Below are positions 35,095 through 45,250 of a DNA stretch of 64,000 nt, piece by piece. Position numbers and translations under genes: made by a program. The notes under the pieces were generated by a model that was given only the letters and a program-made list of their open reading frames with translations, was not told where the DNA came from and did no database searches. The number at the start of each line of letters is the position of its first letter. Within the stretch, counting starts at the first letter, position 1. Origin of the DNA: Pyramidobacter porci. GTDB taxonomy: Bacteria; Synergistota; Synergistia; Synergistales; Dethiosulfovibrionaceae. The stretch covers positions 1 through 64,000 of the forward strand of contig NZ_VUNH01000003.1 in NCBI RefSeq assembly GCF_009695745.1. The letters run 5' to 3'.

Positions 35095-36054
35095 TCAGTT
35101 GAGCGCTTCGCGCAGCGCGGCAAGGTTGTCCCGCATGAGCGAAAGGTAAGTCGTGCCGCGTTCCAGATCCCGGGCGGTGCAGGACTGCATGGAGTTCATG
35201 ACGACGATCTTCCGCTCCCGGCCGCCGGCCGTGCGCAGCACCGTTGCGGCGATCTTGCGGTCCGAGTTTTCCAGCACCAGCACGGCGGGCAAATCAAGTT
35301 CCTTGACCTTGCCGGCCAAAACGGCCAGGGTTTTGAAACTGGCTTCGCTCTCGGCCGAACAGCCTCTGAAAGCGGCGTAGTGCTCCAGTCCGTAGTCTTC
35401 GGTCATGTAGATGAAGGGAAAGCGGTCGGCGAAGACGACGGTGCGGCGCTTGGCCGAGGCGATCATGGCCGCGTATTCGCCGTCGAGCGCCTGCAGTTGG
35501 GCGGCGTAGGCCGCGGCGTTGGCGCGGTAGAGCGGCGCGCCTTCGGGATCGAGCGCCGCCAGCTTTTCGGCGATGAGACGGCAGAAGCGCTGGGCATGGC
35601 GCAGCGACAGCCACACGTGTTCGTCCAGCTCCGGCTCTTCGTGCTCGTGATCATGATGGTGATGCTCTGGCGTTTCGCCGGCGGCGGGGACTTCCTCCCG
35701 GGCACGTTCGCCAAGCGAGGCGAGCAGATCGATCACGGCCGTCCTCTGGTTGACCGCGCCGGAGAGCGCGCCGGACAGGCCGTTGTCGGACGCGCCGCCC
35801 ACGCCGACGAAGAGGTCGCACGACGAAACCAGGATCATGTCGTTGACGGTCGGCTGATAACTGTGCAGGTCCACGCCATTGTCGAAAAGCAGTTTCAGGC
35901 GAACCTGGCCGGCTCGTTCGCCGAGAATGACGCGCGTCCAGTCATAGGCCGGAAAAACAGTGGCGACCACGGTCAGCTTCCCGTCCGCCGCCGAAGCGGC
36001 GGGGGCGTGAAGGGCCAGCGTCAGCGCGGTCAGCAACAGGAAAAATCTTCTCAT
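35095..36054 (-). CDS. znuA: Zinc-binding periplasmic protein of the ABC importer
   Basis: 319 aa cluster A-I binding protein with a signal peptide. Metal ligands expected from the family are seen: His in DLHSYQPT (about 64), His in DEHVWLSLRHAQ (two, about 142-149) and an Asp late in the chain. The loop HHHHDHEHEEPELDEH (about 130-145) is the mobile histidine-rich segment typical of zinc rather than manganese binding. It is the first gene of the unit. No convincing Zur operator was identified by eye. Confidence 0.94.
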   Translation of the reverse strand: MRRFFLLLTALTLALHAPAASAADGKLTVVATVFPAYDWTRVILGERAGQVRLKLLFDNGVDLHSYQPTVNDMILVSSCDLFVGVGGASDNGLSGALSGAVNQRTAVIDLLASLGERAREEVPAAGETPEHHHHDHEHEEPELDEHVWLSLRHAQRFCRLIAEKLAALDPEGAPLYRANAAAYAAQLQALDGEYAAMIASAKRRTVVFADRFPFIYMTEDYGLEHYAAFRGCSAESEASFKTLAVLAGKVKELDLPAVLVLENSDRKIAATVLRTAGGRERKIVVMNSMQSCTARDLERGTTYLSLMRDNLAALREALN

Positions 36055-36098
36055 TCTGAAATCCTCCGTTGCAGAAAATTTAAAATTGTCCGCGCCTC

Positions 36099-36109
36099 TG
36101 TGCTATAAT
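36099..36109 (+). promoter_or_regulatory. Extended -10 promoter of the first cysteine-rich paralog
   Basis: TGTGCTATAAT at 36099-36109 combines TGn with a perfect TATAAT; no good -35. The same CTGTGCTATAA sequence recurs before the second paralog. Confidence 0.5.
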
Positions 36110-36233
36110 CGCAAAAGGGCGGACTTTTGACGCCATTGGCAGAAATATATTTCAAAAGCTAGCACGCGGCATCGCCGTTGTCAAATGAAAAGAATGCATA
36201 AGTTCGGTCGCCGTAACGCTGAGGAGATATTTC

Positions 36234-36866
36234 ATGATGAGGAGAAATTTTTGTGTGGCCGTCCTTTTCTGTGCGCTCTTCCTCCGGACGGAAAACGCCG
36301 CGGCCGCCAACCCGCCGCTGCCCCGCGTCGAAACGCCCGTGCTGATCACTGGCTTCGGGCAAAGTCAGGACACCAATTCGGTCAACATCCTGTGCCGGCG
36401 GCTGCGGATCGACTATGACTACAAGCTCGACATTCCCGCCGGGGAGGTGGACTGGAACCGCTACAAGACCATCTTCGCCGTATTGGGGTGCAGCAGCAGC
36501 GTGTACTGCTGCTCGTTCGACGCCGATTCGACGGCCATCGTCATCACGCGCGACGGCAAACCCAGCCCGACGGTGTCGGGGCTGAGCATCCTTGACGAAG
36601 CGGCCCGCTGTTCCGAGATTCTGGCCGAGGCGAAGAAACACAACGTGAAAGTCATCGCCATGCACGTGGGCGGCGAACCGCGCCGTCTCAAGAACTCCGA
36701 ACCGTTTCTGCCCTTCGCCGGCGCCGCCGACTTCATGATCGTCCGTTCGGACGGCAATCTCGACGGCTATTTTACCACGCTCTGCGCCGAAAAAAACGTG
36801 CCGCTCTTCACGATCGAGAAGACGGCCGACCTGAAGCGGCTCATCCCCGCCATGTTGCGTCCGTGA
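36234..36866 (+). CDS. Secreted cysteine-rich protein, paralog 1
   Basis: 210 aa with a signal peptide (MMRRNFCVAVLFCALFLRTENAAA). The mature domain is alpha/beta: PVLITGFGQSQDTNSVNIL, TIFAVLGCSSSVYCCSFDAD, VKVIAMHVGGEPRR and ADFMIVRSDGNLDGYFT. This pattern resembles a family common in Synergistota and annotated as DUF6305 (from memory). The GC-V-CC cluster could bind metal or form disulfides. The tandem copy at 37050 is clearly homologous. GAGGAGAT precedes the ATG. Function unknown. Confidence 0.72.
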   Translation: MMRRNFCVAVLFCALFLRTENAAAANPPLPRVETPVLITGFGQSQDTNSVNILCRRLRIDYDYKLDIPAGEVDWNRYKTIFAVLGCSSSVYCCSFDADSTAIVITRDGKPSPTVSGLSILDEAARCSEILAEAKKHNVKVIAMHVGGEPRRLKNSEPFLPFAGAADFMIVRSDGNLDGYFTTLCAEKNVPLFTIEKTADLKRLIPAMLRP

Positions 36867-36922
36867 TGCGAACGGGAGCCCGTTATGAGCTCTCGCCGGT
36901 CCGAGAGAACCGTGCGTGCTCC

Positions 36923-36933
36923 TGTGCTATAAG
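36923..36933 (+). promoter_or_regulatory. Extended -10-like element before the second paralog
   Basis: TGTGCTATAAG mirrors the element at 36099-36109, indicating that the promoter was duplicated with the gene. Confidence 0.4.
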
Positions 36934-37049
36934 CGCTGGGAAATGGGGCGACTTATGCGATCGGCGATAATACACGGGGAGTTGGCGCTGCCGTTCCCCC
37001 GGAGCGATGCGCAAGCTCAGCTCCCATAAAGCGAGGAGGCGTTTTGCCA

Positions 37050-37679
37050 ATGAGAAAACTTTTCCGCTGGGGCCCGCTTCTTTGCGCGGCCCTCCTGCAG
37101 TCGGGCGTTGCGGCGGCCGAGAACCCTCCGATCCCGAAACTCGGGGCACCGGTGCTGATCACGGGCTTTGGGCAGTGCATCGACGCCAATTTGGCAAAGA
37201 TATTTGCTCATCGCCTCAAGATCGAATATGAATACGGCCTTGACATCAAACCCGAAGACGTGGACTGGAATTCATGCCGTACGCTTTTTGCCGTTCTGGG
37301 ATGCAGCAACAGCGTGTGCTGCTGTTCGCTTGGCTCCGATGCGACGGGCGCCGTTGTCACTCGCGACGGACGGATCGGCCACGTCGTTGCCGGAATGAGC
37401 ATACTCGACGAGTGCGAACGGTGCCGCCGCATCGTGGAAGAGGCGAAGAAACACAACGTCAGTGTGGTCGCCATGCACCTTGGAGGCATGGCCCGGCGCT
37501 ATAAAAATTCCGAGCCGTTTTTGCCGTTCGCCGGCGACGCCGACTACGTGATCGTGCGCGCCGACGGCAATGCCGACGGTTATTTCACTGCGTTGTGCGC
37601 TCCAAAGGACGTGCCCCTTTACACGATGCAAAAGGGGACTGAGTTAAAACAGATCATCCAGACAATGATTCAGCCGTAG
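37050..37679 (+). CDS. Secreted cysteine-rich protein, paralog 2
   Basis: 209 aa, homologous over its whole length to the protein at 36234: PVLITGFGQCIDANLAKIF, TLFAVLGCSNSVCCCSLGSD, VSVVAMHLGGMARR, ADYVIVRADGNADGYFT. The cluster has one more cysteine than in copy 1 (VCCC against VYCC) and another Cys replaces Ser in the first motif. Signal peptide present. GAGGAGG (37033-37039) favours the ATG at 37050 over the TTG at 37044. A tandem duplication followed by divergence is evident. Confidence 0.72.
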   Translation: MRKLFRWGPLLCAALLQSGVAAAENPPIPKLGAPVLITGFGQCIDANLAKIFAHRLKIEYEYGLDIKPEDVDWNSCRTLFAVLGCSNSVCCCSLGSDATGAVVTRDGRIGHVVAGMSILDECERCRRIVEEAKKHNVSVVAMHLGGMARRYKNSEPFLPFAGDADYVIVRADGNADGYFTALCAPKDVPLYTMQKGTELKQIIQTMIQP

Positions 37680-37890
37680 CCAACGGGAAAGCGGCTCCCC
37701 GCTTCCTTGGCGGCGGCTGTTTTTCGCCGCATAGCCGCCGGCTCATAACCTTATGCGTTTTCATGACTTGGACAAAGAGCGGGGCTTGTGATAGGAATGA
37801 ATCGCCAGTCCCACTTTCGAGGCTGCGCGCGCCCGCGCGGAATCACTTTGAAAGAGCGTTATTTTTTTATAATAAAAGAAGAGGAAGTGC

Positions 37891-39165
37891 ATGTTCATGT
37901 CGTTCATCGATGAAGCGTTGGATCTCATTCGGATCCCCCGGTTCGTGAAAGTCCGCCAGAACTTTCCTCGCCCTTGCGTGCAGGATCCCGCCGGCGAGCT
38001 GATCGCCGGTCTGGAAACGGGGCGTTATCTCGACTCCGTCACGCCCGGTATGAGCGTTGCCATCACCGCCGGCAGCCGCGGCATCACCAACTATCCGTTG
38101 ATCATCAGGACGCTGGTCGAAGCGGTGAAAAGGCGCGGCGGCGAGCCTTTTATCTTCCCCGCCATGGGCAGCCACGGCGGCGCCACCGCCGAAGGGCAAA
38201 AAAACATGCTGGCCGGCCTTGGCATCACCGAAGAAACCATGGGCGCGCCGGTTCGCTCCACGATGGAAACGGTACGGCTCGGCACGGCTGCCAACGGCCG
38301 CCCCGTCTACCTCGACCGGTACGCCGACGCGGCCGACGCCATCGTCATCGTCAACCGCGTCAAGCCGCACACGGGATTTCGCGGCGTGGTGGAGAGCGGC
38401 ATCTGCAAGATGTGCGCCATCGGCATGGGCAAGCAGAAAGGCGCGGACTTCTGCCACGCCGAAGGCTTCGGGCACATGGCCGAGAACATTCCCGCCATCG
38501 CCGCCGTAACGTTGGCCAAAAAGAACGTGCTCTGCTGCGTGGCCCTGCTGGAAAACGCCTATCACGAGACGGCGCAGATCGAGCTGATGCGCAAGGACGA
38601 AGTGCTCGAGCGCGAACCGGCGCTGCTCGAACGCGCCTGGGAGCTGCTGGCCAAGATCCAGCTCGACGAGTTCGACGTGCTGATCATGGACGAGATCGGC
38701 AAGAACATCGCCGGCACGGGATTCGACACCAACGTGGTGGGACGCTACAACACGCCCTACGCCTCCGGCGGCCCGAAAATCACCCGCGTCGCCGCGCTCG
38801 ACATCACCGACGTCTCGCACGGCAACGGCAACGGCCTGGGCATGCTCGACCTGACCACCATGCGCGCCTACAAAAAGTTCAGCATGGAGCAGAGCTATCC
38901 GAACGCCATCACTTCCACCGTGCCGCTGACGGTGAAGATCCCCATGGTGCTGAAGAGCGACCGCCAGGCCATCCAGGGCTGCATTAAGACCTGCAATGTG
39001 CTTGACCCGTCGAAATTGCGCCTCGTGCGCATCAAGAACACCATCGCCCTCGACGAGATCGAAGTCTCCGAAGCTTTACTGCCGACGGTCGCCGCTCATC
39101 CGCACATGGAGGTCGTCGGCGCGCCGTACGAACTGAAATTCGACGCGGACGGCAATCTGTTCTAA
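37891..39165 (+). CDS. LarA-like (DUF2088) protein
   Basis: 424 aa cytoplasmic protein related to the lactate-racemase N-terminal domain. It contains AMGSHGGATAEGQ near 90-102 (His in the position of a LarA catalytic histidine), DAIVIVNRVKPHTGFRGVVESG near 150-170 and KNIAGTGFDTNVVG. LarA itself uses a nickel pincer cofactor, but the cofactor lysine and other ligands cannot be assigned safely by eye. It may act on another 2-hydroxyacid. It is monocistronic, followed by a strong terminator. Confidence 0.72.
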   Translation: MFMSFIDEALDLIRIPRFVKVRQNFPRPCVQDPAGELIAGLETGRYLDSVTPGMSVAITAGSRGITNYPLIIRTLVEAVKRRGGEPFIFPAMGSHGGATAEGQKNMLAGLGITEETMGAPVRSTMETVRLGTAANGRPVYLDRYADAADAIVIVNRVKPHTGFRGVVESGICKMCAIGMGKQKGADFCHAEGFGHMAENIPAIAAVTLAKKNVLCCVALLENAYHETAQIELMRKDEVLEREPALLERAWELLAKIQLDEFDVLIMDEIGKNIAGTGFDTNVVGRYNTPYASGGPKITRVAALDITDVSHGNGNGLGMLDLTTMRAYKKFSMEQSYPNAITSTVPLTVKIPMVLKSDRQAIQGCIKTCNVLDPSKLRLVRIKNTIALDEIEVSEALLPTVAAHPHMEVVGAPYELKFDADGNLF

Positions 39166-39195
39166 TCGGTCCACAGAGAATGAGTATGAGACAAA

Positions 39196-39237
39196 AAACG
39201 CCGCGGCTCGGTCAGCGCTGACCGAGCCGCGGCGTTT
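39196..39237. terminator. Bidirectional terminator, 21-bp perfect palindrome
   Basis: The arms 39196-39216 and 39217-39237 are perfect complements without spacer (centre GTCAGCGCTGAC), flanked by A and T runs. It serves the LarA-like gene and, on the other strand, the C69 peptidase gene. Confidence 0.85.
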
Positions 39238-39297
39238 CCTTTACCGTGGATTTTTCATGTTGAAGAAATTGCGTGACTGGCTGTATTCGGCGCAAAA

Positions 39298-39313
39298 TGT
39301 TCCGCGTGGAACA
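39298..39313. other. parS-like site 2
   Basis: TGTTCCGCGTGGAACA has one mismatch to the palindrome TGTTCCACGTGGAACA. It lies in the short gap between the terminator and the end of the C69 peptidase gene. Confidence 0.65.
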
Positions 39314-39317
39314 TTCC

Positions 39318-41114
39318 CTATACCGTCCGCTCCGTGAACGTGAAGAAGCCGCCGCCGCCGAAGGAGCGCCCCCATTGATCGCGCCCGCCGAGCCAGTAGT
39401 CGAAAGTTCCGGGCACGCCGGCTTTCTGCAGATCGGCGGCTTTGACGCGGACGGTCCAGCGGCCGCCGTCGGGCCGCAGCGAGCCGGCGACGGGGCGGAT
39501 GCCCATCAGGCGGGCGTTGGTGCCGCCCAGCGTGAGCAGCAGCGACCCCTCGGCGGGAATTCTCCCGTCCGTGAGCGCGAAGCCGAATTCAATCTCTTCG
39601 GCGCTGTTCATCGTTGCGGCGGCGGGAGAGACGCTGACGGAGACGGGGCGCAAGTTTTTCTGCTGCTCGCCGATGGCGGCCAGCGCTTCGGCGGCGACGG
39701 CTGCGTCGCTCTCGCGCAGTAGCGCGACGCAGCGTTCTCTGTCGCCGAGCGCCGCAACGCGCGCCTGCAGTTCGCTTTCGCGCCGCGCAAGGCCGTTTTC
39801 GTAGCTCCACAGCCAGCGTTCGTGCTCGTCGTGATGCTGCTGGAAGACCAGCTCGAAGAGGCTTTGGAAGTCGCGCATTTTCTGCCAGCCGTTGTCGCGC
39901 CATGTCGCGATCTCGGCGTCGGGGCGGCAGTGCGCGGCCAAAAGCGCCGGCGCTTCGTCTCCCATCGTGTCCAGCGCGGCGGGCACGCCGCAGAAAGGAT
40001 GGACGGGCAGATAGGGCAGCTCGCTGGGGCGCCCTGCGCACAGCCACATCGTCGTGGTCTCGGGACGATCCCGCTCGCCGAAGACGGTGACGGACGATTC
40101 CATGGTCGTGCCCGTGCAGATGCGGCGGATCTCCGTGTCGTGCGGCGCGCCGCCGGGGAACTGCATGCGCGCCCAGGCGGGGTCGAGGAACGAGCCTTCG
40201 TAATAGCAGCGCAGGATTTCCATGACCTGTTCCACGGCGACGGGGCGCTTCGGCACGACGGCGAAGGGGTAGCGGTCTTCGCGCCAGAAGGGGCTGCGCG
40301 TCAGGATCGAATAACCGGCGGCGCTGCGGTAAACGTTGCCGGGGCCCATCCAGTCCTTTTCGGCCTGATAGGCGCGCGCGAAGTCGAACGCGCCCTGCGA
40401 AGGATCGTACCAGCCCTTTTTCCGCGCGTACTCGACCAGATCGGGCGAGACGATGAAGTTGTCGCGGTCGTCGAAGTCGATCTCGTGGATCGTGTAGTAG
40501 TTGGGGATGAACGCCGCCTCGCGGTCGCCGACGCGGCGCGCGGCGTAACGGCGGCCGCTGACGACCTGAAGCATCCAGGCTTCGTCGGCGTCGGCGCAGG
40601 TGTAGGTGCGCCCGGAGGAAACGTAGCCGTAGCGTTCGAGCATTTCGACGCCGATCTCCACGGCATGGCGGGCGGAATTGGCGCGCTCGGCCATGACGCG
40701 GCGGAGGTTGAAGCCGATGCCGCCCTCGCTGAGGCGCGAGGCGTCTTCGAGGTCTTCCTTGGAATCGACGCAGCTGTTGCTGACGATCAGCACGCCCCGG
40801 TCGTTGTAAAAGGAATCGGCCGTCGACATGCCGCCGTTGGCGCCCTTCATCTCGCTCCAGTAGAAGCCGTGCGTGCGCGCCGCCTGCGGGATGAGCGCGT
40901 GCCCTTCTTCGGCGGGCAGCGTCTCGCCGGGCGCGTGGTCGGCGGCGGGAACGTAGCCGTGACGGTTGACGAGACGGCCGCCGTCGTCTTCGTTGTGGCC
41001 GACGATCACATGCCCCGTCGGCGAAGCTTCGCGCCCGACGACGACGGTGGTGCAGGCGCGCGCCGCCGCGGGCAGCGCGATCAAAAGCGCCAGAGCCAGA
41101 ATGACAAGATCCAT
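39318..41114 (-). CDS. Secreted C69-family dipeptidase
   Basis: 598 aa. The signal peptide (MDLVILALALLIALPAAARA) ends directly before Cys21 in CTTVVVG; in family C69 the N-terminal nucleophile is exactly this Cys, so signal cleavage would expose the active site. Further blocks: IVGHNEDDGG, GMSTADSFYNDRGVLIVSNSC, and GGIGFNLRRVMAERA. The conserved peptidase part ends near 490. The last 110 residues form a beta-rich extra domain. It may release dipeptides for the Dpp importer encoded 125 bp upstream. The start is the ATG at 41114. Confidence 0.88.
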   Translation of the reverse strand: MDLVILALALLIALPAAARACTTVVVGREASPTGHVIVGHNEDDGGRLVNRHGYVPAADHAPGETLPAEEGHALIPQAARTHGFYWSEMKGANGGMSTADSFYNDRGVLIVSNSCVDSKEDLEDASRLSEGGIGFNLRRVMAERANSARHAVEIGVEMLERYGYVSSGRTYTCADADEAWMLQVVSGRRYAARRVGDREAAFIPNYYTIHEIDFDDRDNFIVSPDLVEYARKKGWYDPSQGAFDFARAYQAEKDWMGPGNVYRSAAGYSILTRSPFWREDRYPFAVVPKRPVAVEQVMEILRCYYEGSFLDPAWARMQFPGGAPHDTEIRRICTGTTMESSVTVFGERDRPETTTMWLCAGRPSELPYLPVHPFCGVPAALDTMGDEAPALLAAHCRPDAEIATWRDNGWQKMRDFQSLFELVFQQHHDEHERWLWSYENGLARRESELQARVAALGDRERCVALLRESDAAVAAEALAAIGEQQKNLRPVSVSVSPAAATMNSAEEIEFGFALTDGRIPAEGSLLLTLGGTNARLMGIRPVAGSLRPDGGRWTVRVKAADLQKAGVPGTFDYWLGGRDQWGRSFGGGGFFTFTERTV

Positions 41115-41239
41115 GGAAAACACCCTTTCCTGAAAAAGATGATGGGATCGAAACGGCCGCTGCAAAAAAAGAGAGGAAAAGTTTTTCCTCTCCTTTCCGC
41201 CGTCGATTATAGAAAAACTTCGAGCGCGCGTCAAAATTT

Positions 41240-42241
<1,002 letters not shown>

Positions 42242-42242
42242 G

Positions 42243-43226
42243 TTACTTCACCTCCCCGCAGAGCGGAAAATGGCAGGCGGCACAGTGCCCCGGCGCGACC
42301 TCGCGCAGCTGCGGCGCTTCGCGGCGGCAGCGTTCCTGAGCGCAGGAACAGCGCGGACTGAAGTAGCATCCCGAAGGCAGGTCGAACATGTTGGGGACGA
42401 TGCCGGGGATCGTGTCAAGGCGCTCTTTTTCCGTGCTCAGGTCGGGGATCGAGTTGATCAGCCCGTGCGTGTAGGGGTGCGCGCTGCGGTCGATCACGTC
42501 GCGCGCGGCGCCGCTCTCGACGATCTTGCCGCAGTACATTACGTTGATGCGGTCGGCGACCTCCGAAACCACGGCGAGGTCGTGGGTGATCAGCATCAGC
42601 GAACAGCCTTCGGCGCGGATCAGGTCGGTCATGAGCTTGAGAATCTGCGCCTGGATCGTCACGTCCAGCGCCGTCGTCGGCTCGTCGGCGATGATCAGTC
42701 GCGGACGGGCCGCCAGCGCGATGGCGATGACCACGCGCTGCCTCATGCCGCCGGAGAATTGATGCGGATAGTTCTTGAGCCGGCTTTCCGGATTGGAAAT
42801 GCCCACGGCCCTGAGCAGGTCGACGCTGGCCCGGCGGCGCTGGGCCATATTCATTGACGTGTGCAGCCGCAGCGTTTCGTCGAGCTGCTGCCCGATCGTG
42901 TAAACGGGATTGAGAGAGGTCATCGGATCCTGGAAGATCATGGAGATGTCCTTGCCGCGCAGCTTGTTCATCTCGTGTTCGGAAAGTTTCATGACGTCGC
43001 GCCCGCCGAACAGGATCTCGCCCGATTCGATGGAGCCCGGCTCTTCGATCAGCCGGATCAGCGAGAAGCCCGTCACCGACTTGCCGCCGCCGGACTCTCC
43101 GACCACGGCCAGCACCTCGCCCTGCCTGATGTCGAACGACACGTCGTCCACGGCCTTGACCGTGCCCTTGAACGTCTTGAACCACGTGCGCAGGTGCTTC
43201 ACCTGCAAAAGAAGTTTGTCGTCCAT
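42243..43226 (-). CDS. dppD: Peptide-type ABC importer ATPase (DppD/OppD)
   Basis: 327 aa. Walker A GESGGGKSV (last residue Val instead of Thr/Ser after KS), MIFQDPMTSLNPVYTIGQQ, signature FSGGMRQRVVIAIALA, Walker B LIIADEPTTALDVT, and the C-terminal cysteine motif CYFSPRCSCAQERC. It forms the heterodimer with DppF. Confidence 0.93.
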   Translation of the reverse strand: MDDKLLLQVKHLRTWFKTFKGTVKAVDDVSFDIRQGEVLAVVGESGGGKSVTGFSLIRLIEEPGSIESGEILFGGRDVMKLSEHEMNKLRGKDISMIFQDPMTSLNPVYTIGQQLDETLRLHTSMNMAQRRRASVDLLRAVGISNPESRLKNYPHQFSGGMRQRVVIAIALAARPRLIIADEPTTALDVTIQAQILKLMTDLIRAEGCSLMLITHDLAVVSEVADRINVMYCGKIVESGAARDVIDRSAHPYTHGLINSIPDLSTEKERLDTIPGIVPNMFDLPSGCYFSPRCSCAQERCRREAPQLREVAPGHCAACHFPLCGEVK

Positions 43227-43236
43227 GGGCGGCGCC

Positions 43237-44136
43237 TCATTTCAGCTTGGGATTCATCTCGTCGCGCAGGAAATCGCCGAGAAGGTTGATGCCGAAGACG
43301 ATGATCATGATGTACAGCCCCGGCAGGATCGAGACCCACCACAAGCCGCTGTAGAGCACCGTGAAGCCGTCGTTGCAGAGCATGCCCAGCGACGGGCGCG
43401 AGATCGGCACGCCCAGCCCGAGAAAGCTCAGCGTCGCTTCGGTGAGGATGAAGCCGCCCACCTGGATCGTGGAGAGCACGACGATGGAAGCGAAGACGTT
43501 GGGGAGCACGTGCTTGTAAAGAATGCGCCAGTCCGGCAGGCCGATCACGTGCGTAGCCTCGATGTATTCGCATTTTTTGACGCGCAGCGTTTCGCCCCGC
43601 ACCGTGCGCGCGTAGCGCACCCAGCCGACCAGCATCAGCGACAGCAGAATGTTGGCGATGCTGCGCCCCAGCATGGACATCAGAAACAGCGCGATCAGCA
43701 TCGACGGGAACGACAGCTGCACGTCGGCAAAGCGCATGATGAGCGCGTCCACCTTGCCGCCGAAATAGCCCGAGGCCAGCCCCAGCACGATGCCGATGCC
43801 GCTGGCCATGAGCGTGCCCAGCAGGCCGATGACCAGCGAGACGCGGCTGCCGTAGACCATGGCGCTGACCATGTCGCGTCCCTGCTGGTCGGTCCCCAGC
43901 AGGAACCTGGGGTCGCCGCCCTCCATCCAGAACGGCGGCTTGTAGGCGTCGCCCAGATTCAGCTCGGCCATGTTGTAGGGATTCTGCACCGTGAACTGCG
44001 GCCCCACGAGCGCGATCAGGACCACGAGCAGGACGATCGCCGCTCCGGCGATCGCCGTAGGGGAGTGACGGAAATTGTAAAAAAGTTCCGAGTCCAGAAA
44101 AGCGCGCCAGCGGCTTTTTTCTTGTGCGTCAGACAT
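43237..44136 (-). CDS. dppC: Peptide-type ABC importer permease (DppC)
   Basis: 299 aa. N-terminal OppC leader segment (RWRAFLDSELFYNFRHSPTA), then a periplasmic loop with FLLGTDQQGRDMVSAMVYGSR and the EAA-type loop EYIEATHVIGLPDWRILYKHVLPN. About six membrane segments. The ATG at 44136 follows AGGAGGAGG (44145-44153). Confidence 0.92.
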   Translation of the reverse strand: MSDAQEKSRWRAFLDSELFYNFRHSPTAIAGAAIVLLVVLIALVGPQFTVQNPYNMAELNLGDAYKPPFWMEGGDPRFLLGTDQQGRDMVSAMVYGSRVSLVIGLLGTLMASGIGIVLGLASGYFGGKVDALIMRFADVQLSFPSMLIALFLMSMLGRSIANILLSLMLVGWVRYARTVRGETLRVKKCEYIEATHVIGLPDWRILYKHVLPNVFASIVVLSTIQVGGFILTEATLSFLGLGVPISRPSLGMLCNDGFTVLYSGLWWVSILPGLYIMIIVFGINLLGDFLRDEMNPKLK

Positions 44137-44150
44137 TTTTCGTCCTCCTC

Positions 44151-45128
44151 CTACTGCAAGTCGATGCGCGGATCGATGAAGACGTAGAGCAAATCCACGA
44201 CGAAATTGATGAACACGAACATCACCGCCACGAACAGAATGTAAGCGGCGATGATCGGCCGGTCGGCGCTGGTGACCGCGTCGATGAGCAGCTTGCCGAT
44301 GCCCGGCCAGGCATAGATCGTTTCGGTGATCGTAGTGAACGCGATCAGGTTGCCCAGCTGCAAGCCGAAAACCGTCACCACCGGGATCAGCGTGTTCTTG
44401 AGCGCGTGGCCGAACAGCACCTTGCGGTTGGGCACGCCCTTGGCGCGCGCGAACTTGACGTAATCCTGGCGCATGTTCTCCTGCATCCCCGCGCGGGTGA
44501 GGCGGATGATCGTCGCCACGTTGCCCAGCGCCAGCGTGACGGCGGGCAGGATAATGTGCGCCCAGCCGTCGGCGGTGGCGAGGCTGGTCGTGATGCCGAA
44601 GATCACGCCCGTTTCGCCGCGCCCCGAGACGGGCAGGACACCGAGATACAAACCGAAGAAATAGATCATCACCATGCCGATCCAGAACGACGGCATGGAG
44701 ATCCCGGCGATGGACATGGCCATGACGCTTTTGCTGAAACGGCTCTTCGGGTATGCGCCGGACCATACGCCCAGCGGGATGCCGAGAAAAATCGAGAGCG
44801 CCATGGCGACGGCGACGATGTCCAGCGTGGCGGGAAGCCGCTCGGTGATCAGCGCCAGCGCCGGCAGGTGATACATGTACGACTGGCCGAAATTGCCGTC
44901 CAGCACGTTTTTGACGAAGATCCAGTACTGCACGTACAGCGGTTTGTCCAGCCCGAGATAAGCCGAAACGGCCGCGATTTCCTCAGGCGTCGCGTTTTCT
45001 CTCACCATCAGATAGACGGGATTGCCCAGCACGCTCGTGAGCACGAACACGATCAGCGAGACCACGAGCACGACCAGCACGAGCTGAGTCAGCCTTTTGA
45101 CGAGAAACTGAAGCACCTTAAAGGTCAC
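44151..45128 (-). CDS. dppB: Peptide-type ABC importer permease (DppB)
   Basis: 325 aa. LVKRLTQLVLVVLVVSLIVFVLTSVLGNPV at the N-terminus and the EAA-type loop YVKFARAKGVPNRKVLFGHALKNTL near 225-250 are typical of DppB/NikB. About six membrane segments. It is 14 bp upstream of dppC. Confidence 0.93.
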   Translation of the reverse strand: MTFKVLQFLVKRLTQLVLVVLVVSLIVFVLTSVLGNPVYLMVRENATPEEIAAVSAYLGLDKPLYVQYWIFVKNVLDGNFGQSYMYHLPALALITERLPATLDIVAVAMALSIFLGIPLGVWSGAYPKSRFSKSVMAMSIAGISMPSFWIGMVMIYFFGLYLGVLPVSGRGETGVIFGITTSLATADGWAHIILPAVTLALGNVATIIRLTRAGMQENMRQDYVKFARAKGVPNRKVLFGHALKNTLIPVVTVFGLQLGNLIAFTTITETIYAWPGIGKLLIDAVTSADRPIIAAYILFVAVMFVFINFVVDLLYVFIDPRIDLQ

Positions 45129-45186
45129 CTCCGCGGAAGAAGCCCATTCCGGATCGAAAAAGACGGAAAAAGACTTTCATCAAAGA

Positions 45187-45220
45187 CAGACGGTTCTTTT
45201 CGCGTGAAAAGAACCGTCTG
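45187..45220. terminator. Hairpin between the binding-protein gene and dppB
   Basis: A 15-bp perfect stem (45187-45201 with 45206-45220) with a 4-nt loop lies in the 122-bp gap. Such hairpins after binding-protein genes often cause partial termination or protect the upstream mRNA, so that the binding protein is made in excess over the membrane parts. Confidence 0.75.
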
Positions 45221-45250
45221 CGTTATGGTTGTTTTTCGGGAACCGGAAAA

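Noticed and set aside
33515-36054. Manganese rather than zinc importer
   Set aside because: The histidine-rich loop in the binding protein is typical of ZnuA; manganese binders usually lack it. The metal is still inferred, not proven.
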